Made by a program: the position numbers and the translations under genes
In this document: piece by piece, positions 35,210 to 43,233 of the stretch
Layout: each line of letters starts with the position of its first letter
Position numbering within the stretch: position 1 is the stretch's first letter
Assembly: GCA_951813525.2 (NCBI GenBank)
Contig: CATOTJ020000002.1
Coordinates: 1,860,001 to 1,924,000 of the forward strand
Length of the DNA: 64,000 nucleotides
Direction: 5' to 3'
From: Thermohalobaculum sp951813525
GTDB taxonomy: Bacteria; Pseudomonadota; Alphaproteobacteria; Rhodobacterales; Rhodobacteraceae
The notes under the pieces: generated by a model
Database searches by the model: none
Told to the model about the DNA's origin: nothing
Seen by the model: the letters and a program-made list of their open reading frames with translations, nothing else

Positions 35210-36730
35210 ATGTCGCATATCGAAAAAGCCGGGAACGAGGGGCTGCTGGCCTATGGATTGTCAACCCATCCATCGCCGTTGCAGATCAGCCCCAAGGACG
35301 GCAATCCGTCGATGGCCTCGATGGTTGTCACAGTGTCCAACAACACCCACAAGCCGATTTGGTGCAACAAGCTGACCTTCGGCATTCCCATCGGCAAACT
35401 GGCGCAGGATCTGACCGACGACGCCACCGGCATTCTGGTCAGCGCCAATCCGTCAAGCGAATGGCAGATCTCTCAGACCACATCGGGCGTCTTTGTCGCC
35501 ACCCCGACGAAACCTGAATACGAAAAGATCGCCGAAGGCGGGATCAGCTTTCAGATCTTTAACATCCCGGTCAACAAACAGGTCGGCACGTTCACCCTGG
35601 GCGTCACCGAAAGCTCGTCGACAAACGGCTCTGACTTTACCGACAAGAGCAACAAATACGATCTCGCCAAGTTCCCATATGGTTTTTATGTCGGCAATTT
35701 CGCGGCGTCGTCCCCGCTGGTCGGGCATGGGGAGCCGGTCACGCTGACCTGGAACGGGGCGGACATCGCGACCTACACGATGATCTTTGCGGACAAGACC
35801 GCCGATGTGACCAATGTGCGAACCTGGGAATCGCCGCCCCTGAAACAGCCGACAACTTTTTCGTTGAAGGCCAGCACCCAGCAAAACGGCGAAACGGTCG
35901 ATACCTATCTGTTCGTCACCGTCATGGTGTCCCAGCCCGATGTTACGGCGACCAGCTTGTCGGTTCTGGAGACGACCGACCTGACCGGTCCGGCGACCCT
36001 GGCCTCGACCCTGAATGTGGCCGGGGTGTCAACAATGGGCGAGATAAACGGGGGCGGGCTGTCTCTCAGCGGCGGCGCCACGGTCAACGAGTTGGTCGTG
36101 TCCGCAGGCGCCCAGATCGGCGGCACGGCGGCGATGGTCAATGCATCGCTGTCCGGTTCGCTGTCGGTCGACGGATCGGTCGGGTTGATGAAGGGGATGA
36201 CGTTGCTGGCGTCCGGCTCGTCGATCCCGCAGAAAAACTATACGGCGAATTCCGACGGCTTTCTGATTTCGCAGATGGGCTGGACTTCCGATCCGACGAC
36301 CCTCGCATTTGCCTGGGCGCATCTTTACACGGGATCGAATTGGTTCCTTCAGACCGGCGGCAACACGCTGAACTATAACGGGTGGAACAACTATTACGGA
36401 TCGAACCCGCAGATTGCCTGCCTGCCGGTCGCCCGTGGATCGACATTCGCCTACAAGTCACAGCAATACGACGGGAATGACGAAAACCCGACGATGAGCT
36501 TCTATTGGTTCCCCAATGGCGGTGGCGGCTATGGCGAAACTTACGAAGAACTGGCCGAAGCACCTGCCGACATACCGCCGTCGCCCGTGGCTTACGGCGC
36601 GACCATGGACAGCCGAGAGGAACGCACCGAGCGCGCGACGGTCTTCGTCCGGGAATTGGAGCGTGCGATGGGTCGCGAGCTGGATGGCGGCCCGCGGCTG
36701 GCGCTGGCCGCCAAGCTGGCCGAGGTATAG
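35210..36730 (+). CDS. Ig-like plus fibre-like repeat protein, paralogue B
   Basis: A 506-residue paralogue of the preceding protein, starting after GGGGGGAAGACAA. Head (NEGLLAYGLSTHPSPLQI), Ig-like domain (HGEPVTLTWNGADIATYTM) and the C-terminal signature (PVARGSTFAYKSQQ; SFYWFPNG) align with paralogue A. The shaft region (about 250-320) is clearly different in sequence and lacks the GTLTTE repeats. Both end with a short helical segment containing Arg/Leu heptads. The pair probably arose by tandem duplication with divergence in the shaft and tip. It is the last gene of the operon. Confidence 0.7.
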   Translation: MSHIEKAGNEGLLAYGLSTHPSPLQISPKDGNPSMASMVVTVSNNTHKPIWCNKLTFGIPIGKLAQDLTDDATGILVSANPSSEWQISQTTSGVFVATPTKPEYEKIAEGGISFQIFNIPVNKQVGTFTLGVTESSSTNGSDFTDKSNKYDLAKFPYGFYVGNFAASSPLVGHGEPVTLTWNGADIATYTMIFADKTADVTNVRTWESPPLKQPTTFSLKASTQQNGETVDTYLFVTVMVSQPDVTATSLSVLETTDLTGPATLASTLNVAGVSTMGEINGGGLSLSGGATVNELVVSAGAQIGGTAAMVNASLSGSLSVDGSVGLMKGMTLLASGSSIPQKNYTANSDGFLISQMGWTSDPTTLAFAWAHLYTGSNWFLQTGGNTLNYNGWNNYYGSNPQIACLPVARGSTFAYKSQQYDGNDENPTMSFYWFPNGGGGYGETYEELAEAPADIPPSPVAYGATMDSREERTERATVFVRELERAMGRELDGGPRLALAAKLAEV

Positions 36731-36757
36731 GCGCGGCGGGTCCGTCAGAGCGCGTTT

Positions 36758-36847
36758 CGATCTGATTGAATCAGATCGGGCGCCCTAAGTCATTGATTGG
36801 TCGCACTTTCGCGACACCTGACTGATGCAGTCAGGCTGGAAAGTGCG
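36758..36847. terminator. Compound palindrome between convergent genes
   Basis: Three nested inverted repeats occur. CGATCTGATT/AATCAGATCG (36758-36778) has a 1-base centre. CGCACTTTC (36802-36810) pairs with GAAAGTGCG (36839-36847) and encloses CCTGACTG/CAGTCAGG (36817-36835). They fill the gap between the last operon gene and ccmH. The element resembles dispersed palindromic units known in alphaproteobacteria and probably ends transcription from both sides. Confidence 0.6.
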
Positions 36848-37369
36848 CTAGCCTTTGAGGATGCGGTCGAGTTCGTCCTTTTCCGTGTCGCTGAGGCCGT
36901 CAGGCGCGGCCTCGGCCATGCCCGGTCGGCGCCCGCGCAGATAGATCAGCGAGGCGATCAGTCCGATCACGAAAAGGACCGGCCCGGCCAGCCAGAGCAT
37001 CGCATTGGCGAACGAGAATTGCGGGCGCAGCAGCACAAATTCGCCGAACCGGTCCACCAGGTAGCCTCGCACCTGATCGTCCGTGTCGCCCGCCACCAGC
37101 CGTTCGCGGACCAAGAGGCGCAGATCCCGGGCCAGATCGGCGCTGGAATCGTCGATGCTTTCGTTTCGGCAGACCAGGCAGCGGATCTCCTTGGATATAT
37201 GGCGGGCGCGGGCTTCCAAACCGGCATCGGACAGGATTTCGTCCGGCTCGACCGCATGGGCGGGGACTGTCGCAGATAGGGTGCCGGTCATGATCAAGGC
37301 GGCCAGCAGCAAGGCGAAAACGGCGCCTGCCGGGCTGATGCAACGCGAAACCACGGCCGATCCCGTCAT
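36848..37369 (-). CDS. ccmH: Cytochrome c-type biogenesis protein CcmH
   Basis: A 173-residue membrane-anchored periplasmic thioredoxin-like reductase of cytochrome c maturation, which keeps the apocytochrome heme-binding cysteines reduced. A signal or anchor segment (about 12-38) is followed by the conserved ISKEIRCLVCRNESIDDSSA with the CxxC pair. A C-terminal membrane helix is PVLFVIGLIASLIYL, followed by a soluble tail. The ATG at 37369 overlaps the ccmF stop (ATGA). The family length is normal. Confidence 0.92.
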   Translation of the reverse strand: MTGSAVVSRCISPAGAVFALLLAALIMTGTLSATVPAHAVEPDEILSDAGLEARARHISKEIRCLVCRNESIDDSSADLARDLRLLVRERLVAGDTDDQVRGYLVDRFGEFVLLRPQFSFANAMLWLAGPVLFVIGLIASLIYLRGRRPGMAEAAPDGLSDTEKDELDRILKG

Positions 37370-39405
37370 TCTGCGGGAACCGCCGCCGCCCGGCGGCGCG
37401 CCGCGCCAACCCGGTATCGCCGGTCGGTCAGGCTGACCATGCCGCCGATTGCCATGATCAGCGCCCCGAACCAGATCCAGTTCGCCAGGGGTTTGTAATA
37501 GGACCGAACCGCCCAGGCGCCGTCATCGGACTGATCGCCCAGCACCAGATAGATATCGCGCGTCAGGCCGGGATCGATCGCCGCTTCGGTGGTCGGCATT
37601 CTTTGCACCGCGTAGATCCGTTTTTCCGGGCACAGATGGGTCACCAACGCCCCGTCGCGCAACAGCCGCATGCGTGCGAATGTGGTCTCGAAATTGCGCG
37701 GCTCGCCGCCCTTTACGATGCGATCTGCGGTGCCGCCGCAGGTCAAAGCATCGAATGACGCGCCCAGCGGCAGTTGTTCGACGCCATCGAAAACGACCAC
37801 ATAAGGACCAAGCGGGATCTGATCGCCCGGGCGGGCCAGCCGGATGTCCTCGACCTCCCACGCCGAGACGGCGGCAATGCCCATGGCCGTCAGTCCAAGC
37901 CCGGCATGGGCGATAAGCTTTCCCCAATCGGCGCGCGGCAGTCCGGCCAGACGGCCAAGACCCTTGGCGAATCCGACCCGCGCAAATCCCCCGCGCTCGA
38001 TCATTTCGGCCACGGACCCCAACACCAGCCATGCCGCCAGCGCGAGACCGATCGGGGCCAGCAACGCGGCGCCCGATTGCAGTCCCCAGGTGATCCCGCC
38101 GACCAGCAGCGCGCCCGCCGCAACCCACCAGAGCCGCGAGAGGACCTTGCCGGCATCGCCGCGCTTCCAGGGCATCAGCGCGCCGACCGGCAGGGCGACA
38201 AACAGCGCCACCATGAAGGGCGTGAAGGCCAGATCGAAGAAGGGCGGGCCAACCGAGATTTTGGCGCCGTCAATATATTCGCGCAGCAGCGGCGACAGGG
38301 TTCCGGCAAACACGACCGCCGTGGCAACCGCCAGCAGCAGGTTGTTCAGGATCAGCGCGCCTTCGCGGCTGATCGGCTGGAACACGCCCTCTGACTTCAA
38401 CTGCGGCGCGCGCCAGGCGTAAAGCGTCAACGCCCCGACCACGGCAATGAACAGAATGCCCAGGATGAAGATCCCCCGCTCGGGGTCATTGGCAAACGCG
38501 TGGACAGATGTGATCACGCCCGAGCGTACGATGAACGTGCCGACCAGGCTGAGCGAGAAGGCGAGGATGGCCAGAAGGATCGTCCAGGATTTCAGCGCTG
38601 AACGCTTTTCGACGACGATTGCGGAATGCAGCAGCGCACCTGCGATCAGCCAGGGCATGAAGCTGGCATTCTCGACCGGGTCCCAGAACCACCAACCGCC
38701 CCAGCCGAGTTCATAATACGCCCAGTACGAGCCGAGCGCGATCCCGATGGTCAGGGCGACCCAGGCAGCCAGGGTCCAGGGACGGACCCAGCGTGCCCAA
38801 CCAGCATCGACCCGCCCCTCGATCAGGGCGGCAACAGCGAACGAATACGCCATCGAAAGGCCGACATAACCGACATAGAGAAACGGCGGATGGATCGCGA
38901 GACCGATATCCTGCAAGAGCGGGTTCAGATCGGCGCCATCCGCCGGGACGTTCACCAACCGGTCAAACGGGTTCGACGTGAACAGGATAAACGCGAAAAA
39001 CGCGATCCCGATCATGGCCTGCACCGCCAGCGCCCGCGATTTCAGCGACAGCGGCAGATCGCGCCCAAAAGCGGCGACCATCCCGCCGAAAAGCGCCAGG
39101 ATCAGCACCCAAAGCAGCATCGAGCCTTCGTGATTGCCCCAGGTTGCCGAGACCTTGAAGATCATCGGCATGGTTGAGTTCGAGTGGTTGGCAACCAGCG
39201 CCAACGAGAAATCGGACGTCACGAAACCATGCAGCAGGGCCGCGAAACTGAGCCCCACCAGCATCAGCTGAAGAAGCGCCGCAGAGGAGGCGAGGCGCAT
39301 CCAGTCGGACCAGCCGCGATGGGCGCCGATCAACGGTACGGTCGCCTGCACGCACGCAACGGCAAGAGCGAGGATCAACGCAAGATGTCCAAGTTCAGCA
39401 ATCAT
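37366..39405 (-). CDS. ccmF: Heme lyase CcmF
   Basis: A 679-residue multi-helix inner-membrane heme-handling protein that attaches heme to apocytochrome c with CcmH. The WWD signature GWGGWWFWDPVENASFMPWL is present (about 230-250). Several His residues needed for heme binding are visible (NHSNSTMPMIFK; NNLLLA region). The upstream genes ccmE and others are not in this window, so the ccm genes are split. Start 39405 gives MIAELGHLALILALAVA, the expected first helix. Confidence 0.95.
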   Translation of the reverse strand: MIAELGHLALILALAVACVQATVPLIGAHRGWSDWMRLASSAALLQLMLVGLSFAALLHGFVTSDFSLALVANHSNSTMPMIFKVSATWGNHEGSMLLWVLILALFGGMVAAFGRDLPLSLKSRALAVQAMIGIAFFAFILFTSNPFDRLVNVPADGADLNPLLQDIGLAIHPPFLYVGYVGLSMAYSFAVAALIEGRVDAGWARWVRPWTLAAWVALTIGIALGSYWAYYELGWGGWWFWDPVENASFMPWLIAGALLHSAIVVEKRSALKSWTILLAILAFSLSLVGTFIVRSGVITSVHAFANDPERGIFILGILFIAVVGALTLYAWRAPQLKSEGVFQPISREGALILNNLLLAVATAVVFAGTLSPLLREYIDGAKISVGPPFFDLAFTPFMVALFVALPVGALMPWKRGDAGKVLSRLWWVAAGALLVGGITWGLQSGAALLAPIGLALAAWLVLGSVAEMIERGGFARVGFAKGLGRLAGLPRADWGKLIAHAGLGLTAMGIAAVSAWEVEDIRLARPGDQIPLGPYVVVFDGVEQLPLGASFDALTCGGTADRIVKGGEPRNFETTFARMRLLRDGALVTHLCPEKRIYAVQRMPTTEAAIDPGLTRDIYLVLGDQSDDGAWAVRSYYKPLANWIWFGALIMAIGGMVSLTDRRYRVGAARRRAAAVPAE

Positions 39406-39475
39406 ATCGAGACTTTAGAGGCCCCAGGCAGGTCGAGGCAAGGCAACGGTTATCACGGTTTCGCGTTGCTTGCGA

Positions 39476-40246
39476 TCACGATGGACGAAAGTCGGAGATC
39501 GAAACATCCCCGGGCGTCACGGCGATGAACTGGCCGGGTTCGACAGTATTCCAACCTTCGCCGTCGCCCCCCAATGGTTCCGAGACCACAGCCTGCCCGC
39601 GGCAGGTCGCCCCCGTATAGAGCGACGGCGCGTGGTCATCGGTCGCGTACCGGGCCGCGTAGAGCGTCGCCCCGTCGCTGAAGGCAACGGTCATGCGCAC
39701 ATGCGGCCGTTCGCCATGGGCGCGGCTGAGGTCCTGCAGGCGCCCCGTCGCGCGCTGCAGCGCGCCGCGCGGGTCATACTCCAACCCTTCGCCAAGCGAA
39801 ATCAGGAACAGGGCTTCGCTGTCGGTCGTGCCCTGGCGATATTTATAGCAGCGCTGATCGATCATCATGTCGGCCTGCCTGCGGAAGGCGTCGAACCCGC
39901 CGAACTGACCGTTGTGCATGAAGGTCCAACGCCCGGCCTGGAACGGGTGGCAATTGGTTCTGCTGGTCGCCGTGCCGGTCGAGGCCCTGACATGCGAGAG
40001 AAAACAGCCGGACCGCACCTGATGGGCCAGGCTGTCCAGATTGGCATCGGCCCATGCCGGCATAACATCGCGATAGACGCCCGGCCGGTCACGTTCGCCG
40101 TACCAGGCAACGCCGAACCCGTCGCCGTTTGTCTCGGTCTTGCCCTCGCGCGCATGCAGGCTTTGGTGCATCAGCGATTGGCAGGGGGCAGAGACAACCT
40201 CCTCCAGAAAGATCGGTTGGCCGATATAGGCTGCCCAGCGGCACAT
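39476..40246 (-). CDS. Class II glutamine amidotransferase (YafJ-like)
   Basis: A 256-residue Ntn-type amidotransferase. The nucleophile Cys2 (MCRWAAYIG) becomes N-terminal after Met removal. The conserved NGDGFGVAWYG, FLSHVRASTG, NCHPFQAGRWTFMHNG and TTDSEALFLISLGE blocks match the YafJ/EgtC group. Such stand-alone enzymes hydrolyse Gln or related amides; the substrate is not predictable. The ribosome site TAGGA six bases before ATG lies in the last unit of a 15-bp triple repeat. It probably follows the DUF6356 gene in one transcript. Confidence 0.85.
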   Translation of the reverse strand: MCRWAAYIGQPIFLEEVVSAPCQSLMHQSLHAREGKTETNGDGFGVAWYGERDRPGVYRDVMPAWADANLDSLAHQVRSGCFLSHVRASTGTATSRTNCHPFQAGRWTFMHNGQFGGFDAFRRQADMMIDQRCYKYRQGTTDSEALFLISLGEGLEYDPRGALQRATGRLQDLSRAHGERPHVRMTVAFSDGATLYAARYATDDHAPSLYTGATCRGQAVVSEPLGGDGEGWNTVEPGQFIAVTPGDVSISDFRPS

Positions 40247-40291
40247 CGCAGATCCTAACTCCGCAGATCCTAACTCCGCAGATCCTAACCC
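40247..40291 (-). repeat. Three 15-bp tandem repeats carrying stop codon and ribosome-binding site
   Basis: Units at 40247-40261, 40262-40276 and 40277-40291 (minus-strand unit GAGTTAGGATCTGCG; the outermost copy differs by one base). In the DUF6356 frame each unit holds a TAG, the first being the real stop (40287-40285). Each also carries TAGGA; the copy next to the amidotransferase ATG serves as its ribosome site. Confidence 0.9.
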
Positions 40292-40497
40292 CGATTATGG
40301 GTTCGTTCGTAAAGCCGTTCGATGATCCGCGATGCAGTTTTCCGAAAGGTGAACGGCAGCAGGGCATGGCAGAATGCCGCGCCTGCGGCGAGCGCCAGAC
40401 TGCCCGCAAACCAAAGCGCAAAGCCCGCATGTTGCAGATAGCTTTCGCCGACCGAGCGGGGATGGTCGGTGAAGGCGCGGTTGAGGATTGCAAACAT
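40285..40497 (-). CDS. DUF6356 family small protein
   Basis: A 70-residue protein, MFAILNRAFTDHPRSVGESY, then LQHAGFALWFAGSLALAAGA with one hydrophobic segment and HALLPFTFRKTASRIIERLY. The FTDHP and HALLPF motifs with a following TAS match my memory of DUF6356, a small alphaproteobacterial family of unknown role. A strong ribosome site, AGGGAGACGACA, precedes ATG 40497. It is divergent from the Lrp gene, so the intergenic palindrome may control both. Confidence 0.75.
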   Translation of the reverse strand: MFAILNRAFTDHPRSVGESYLQHAGFALWFAGSLALAAGAAFCHALLPFTFRKTASRIIERLYERTHNRG

Positions 40498-40547
40498 TGT
40501 CGTCTCCCTTGATGTTGGGAGTTTATGTGGCAGAATCAGCGAGAAAT

Positions 40548-40586
40548 GTTCCCATAATCTTACAGATATGCTAATATCTTGGGAAC
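40548..40586. promoter_or_regulatory. Probable Lrp operator between divergent genes
   Basis: The arms GTTCCCA (40548-40554) and TGGGAAC (40580-40586) form an inverted repeat around an A/T-rich centre. It sits between DUF6356 (minus) and the Lrp-type regulator (plus), 20 bases before the regulator's ATG. A/T-rich centres flanked by G/C arms suit Lrp/AsnC proteins, which often control themselves. Confidence 0.5.
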
Positions 40587-40605
40587 TTATCCCAAGGATT
40601 TCCCG

Positions 40606-41082
40606 ATGTTTGAGCTGGATGCACTTGATCATAAAATTCTGGCCGCGCTGCAGCGTGATGCCGGACAGCCGATCGAGGCTTTGGGCCAAAAGATCGGCCT
40701 GTCGCGCAACGCCTGTTGGCGCCGCATCAAACTGCTGGAAGAAAACGGCGTTATCCGGGGACGGGTCGCCTTGTGCGATCCTGATGCCTTGGGCCTCGGG
40801 CTGACGGTCTTTATCGCGGTCCGGACCGACCAGCACGATGCCAAGTGGCTGGAGGCGTTTTCCCAGGCGATCCAGTCGATACCCGAAATCCTCGGCGCCT
40901 ATCGGACATCGGGCGACACCGATTATCTGCTGCGCGCGCGTATCGCAGATGTGCGCGCCTATGACCGGCTTTATCAGCGCCTGATCCGCAGGGTTTCGGT
41001 CAAGGATCTGTCGGCGAGTTTCGTGATGGAGGAGTTGAAGGAAACGACGGCGCTGCCGACGACTCTGCCGACGACTTTTTAA
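40606..41082 (+). CDS. Lrp/AsnC family transcriptional regulator
   Basis: A 158-residue regulator from ATG 40606, chosen for the AAGGA seven bases upstream and because the product then starts MFELDALDHKILAALQRDA. The N-terminal helix-turn-helix is IEALGQKIGLSRNACWRRIKLLEENGVI. The C-terminal RAM domain, with HDAKWLEAFSQAIQSIPEIL and GDTDYLLRARI, binds small ligands such as amino acids and drives oligomerisation. The last codons contain a 12-bp duplication encoding LPTT-LPTT. Confidence 0.92.
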   Translation: MFELDALDHKILAALQRDAGQPIEALGQKIGLSRNACWRRIKLLEENGVIRGRVALCDPDALGLGLTVFIAVRTDQHDAKWLEAFSQAIQSIPEILGAYRTSGDTDYLLRARIADVRAYDRLYQRLIRRVSVKDLSASFVMEELKETTALPTTLPTTF

Positions 41083-41118
41083 TCGGGCGGGCGCCCGGCC
41101 ATCGGGGTCGAGCGGTCG

Positions 41119-41994
41119 CTATTTCGCCGCCACCTTGCCGTCTGCCTGCGTCCAGCCGACCCAGCTTTCCGGGTAGAGCGTCGCGGTTGCGATCCCCGCG
41201 ATTTCGGACAGCACGAACCAGTTGGTGGCCGCCCAATGGCCGGTGTTGCAAAAGTTCACAATCGGCAGCGACGGGTCGATCTGATGTTTTGCCAGTTCGT
41301 CCATGACCCCGGCGGGCGTTACCGAAAGCCGCGCGCCATCGAACCAGACCGCGTGGACCAGATTTTTCGCGCCCGGCAAGGTTCCTGCCGCCGCGGCCCT
41401 CTCATGGGTCTTGCGCCCCTCGAAAAACGTCGCCGGGCGCGCGTCGAGCAATGTGACCGGTCCACCGGTCTTCAGAATTCGCGCCAATGCCTGCCGCCCG
41501 GTTTGCAGGGCAGGATCGAACGAGAATGCCAGATCGCTGGGAAAGTTCGCGCCTTCCGCCATGTCGAGCGGATGCCCGGCGGCAACCCAGGCCCGAACGC
41601 CCCCGTTCAGGATTGCGATGCGCTGAACGCCTGCCGATTTCAGCGTCCAATAGACCCGCGCCGCACTGCCAAAGTCCAACGTGCCCCTGCCTTCATAGGT
41701 CACGACAACCGGGACATCCGGCTCGACGCCCGCTTCGCTCAGGATCAACGAAAGCTTGGCATCGTCAATCAAGGCGCCGGGGCTGGCTTCGGGTCCGCGC
41801 CAGGCGTTGTAGGGGACATTCACCGCACCCTCGACATGGCCCGCCGCGTAGGCGGACGGGCTGCGGATATCCAGGATCACCGGCGCTTCGTCTGCGATGA
41901 TCCCTGGCGCCTCGGTTGCCTCGACCAATGGCGACCAGGCATGGGCGATCGAGGCGGACAGGCAGATCGCGATTGCGCCAAGAACGGATTTCAT
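41119..41994 (-). CDS. Periplasmic sulfurtransferase (two-rhodanese-domain), copy 1
   Basis: A 291-residue secreted protein from ATG 41994 (MKSVLGAIAICLSASIAHA signal peptide; AGGA nine bases upstream). The frame is open further upstream but that part is not protein-like. Two rhodanese domains are visible: an inactive N-terminal one (VILDIRSPSAYAAGHVEGAVNVPY) and a C-terminal one with a Cys loop, FCNTGHWAATNWFVLSE. The Cys loop CNTGHW differs from the usual CRxGx(R/T). Such proteins move sulfane sulfur, for example from thiosulfate. It is a tandem paralogue of the next gene. Confidence 0.85.
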   Translation of the reverse strand: MKSVLGAIAICLSASIAHAWSPLVEATEAPGIIADEAPVILDIRSPSAYAAGHVEGAVNVPYNAWRGPEASPGALIDDAKLSLILSEAGVEPDVPVVVTYEGRGTLDFGSAARVYWTLKSAGVQRIAILNGGVRAWVAAGHPLDMAEGANFPSDLAFSFDPALQTGRQALARILKTGGPVTLLDARPATFFEGRKTHERAAAAGTLPGAKNLVHAVWFDGARLSVTPAGVMDELAKHQIDPSLPIVNFCNTGHWAATNWFVLSEIAGIATATLYPESWVGWTQADGKVAAK

Positions 41995-42112
41995 CGGGCG
42001 TTTCCTAATCGGTATCATCAGGTGCGTCTTGAAGGGATTGTCTGCGTCTTCGCGCCGTTTCGGGGCGCCGCACCGGTCAGGCGCCAAGACAAACAGCCTG
42101 ACCGATGATCGC

Positions 42113-43006
42113 CTATTTTCGGGTGACGACCGGCTGATCGGCATTGGTCCAACCGACCATGCTTTCGGGATAAAGTTTGACGTTCCGGATCCCGGCCAGT
42201 TCCGAAAGCGCGAACCAGTTGGTCGCGGCCCAATGTCCGGTATTGCAGAAACTGGCGATAGGGCGGGTATCACCGGTTTCAACCCCGGCCTCGCGCGCCA
42301 GGCGCACGACGCTTTCGATCGAGCCGACTTTGCGGTCGTTGTCTTTGTCAAACCATGTCGAATGGGTCAGCTGTGCTGCGCCGTCGATGGTTCCGGCAAC
42401 CTTGGCCGCGGGATGTTTGCGTTTGCCTTGCAGGAAGGCGACAGGACGGGCGTCGATGATCTGGGCGTCGGCCTTGCCGTCGACAACGGCGCGAACACCG
42501 TCGCGGGTAATCGTCCATTCATCGGACAGAGTATAAGTGTCCGACGAGCGCGCCCATTCCGGCGGGGTTTTGGACAGCGCATGGCCATCCTGGATCCAGG
42601 CGACCAACCCGCCGTTCAGGATCGCAAGTTCGGTCAATCCGGCCGATTTCAATGTCCAGTAAACTCGTGCCGCTGCGCCGAAATCGGTCGCGTCCTTGCC
42701 ATGATAGGTCACGACGACCCAGTCGGTTTTGCCAATGCCCAGGCCCTGCAACAAGTCGGTCAGCGCGGCGTCCGACAGCACCAGGCCCGGATTGTTCTTT
42801 GGCCCGCGCCAAACCGGATAGGGCGCGTTGCGCGCGCCTTCCACATGGCCCAGCGCATATTGCGAGGGCGAGCGGATATCCAGGATCGTGACCTCGCCGC
42901 GGATTGCCGCCAACTCGCCCGGCGCCAACAACTTTTTGAAGTCAGCCGCCAGCGACGGGCTGGCAAAAGCAACAACCGCCAGGGCGGCAACAAGGAAAGC
43001 GCGCAT
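42113..43006 (-). CDS. Periplasmic sulfurtransferase (two-rhodanese-domain), copy 2
   Basis: A 297-residue paralogue of the preceding protein with its own signal peptide (MRAFLVAALAVVAFASPSLA). Domains: an N-terminal rhodanese fold (VTILDIRSPSQYALGHVEGARNAPYPVWRG) and a C-terminal one ending in SFCNTGHWAATNWFALSELAG, sharing the unusual CNTGHWAA loop. Upstream lie TGTGTT/AACACA repeats that may be an operator. It is the first gene of the two-gene unit. Role in sulfane-sulfur transfer is inferred. Confidence 0.87.
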   Translation of the reverse strand: MRAFLVAALAVVAFASPSLAADFKKLLAPGELAAIRGEVTILDIRSPSQYALGHVEGARNAPYPVWRGPKNNPGLVLSDAALTDLLQGLGIGKTDWVVVTYHGKDATDFGAAARVYWTLKSAGLTELAILNGGLVAWIQDGHALSKTPPEWARSSDTYTLSDEWTITRDGVRAVVDGKADAQIIDARPVAFLQGKRKHPAAKVAGTIDGAAQLTHSTWFDKDNDRKVGSIESVVRLAREAGVETGDTRPIASFCNTGHWAATNWFALSELAGIRNVKLYPESMVGWTNADQPVVTRK

Positions 43007-43050
43007 TTTTCAGCCTCCGATTTCTGAGTCGTCCCAGATATAGCATCGGT

Positions 43051-43088
43051 TGTGTTGTTTTTCAATTTTAACACAGATTAATTGTGTT
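43051..43088. promoter_or_regulatory. Candidate operator, alternating TGTGTT/AACACA
   Basis: TGTGTT (43051-43056), AACACA (43070-43075) and TGTGTT (43083-43088) lie in an A/T-rich patch. AACACA and the last TGTGTT form an inverted repeat with a 7-base centre. The patch lies between the divergent sulfurtransferase pair and the ASKHA-type gene. The layout suits a dimeric regulator responding to sulfur or redox; the regulator is unknown. Confidence 0.45.
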
Positions 43089-43233
43089 TAATGCCGTCGC
43101 GCCCGCCATGATCGGCCAACACCGGCATTACGCCGCTTTTCACTCAATCACTGCCGCATGCAGGCTGGCCACTGGCGCTGTGGCGGGTTCTGAGGATAGA
43201 GAGGAAATTCTGCCGAGCCACGGGACGACCAAC

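Noticed and set aside
41897..43027. 376-codon plus-strand frame opposite the sulfurtransferases
   Set aside because: Shadow of two clear rhodanese genes with signal peptides.
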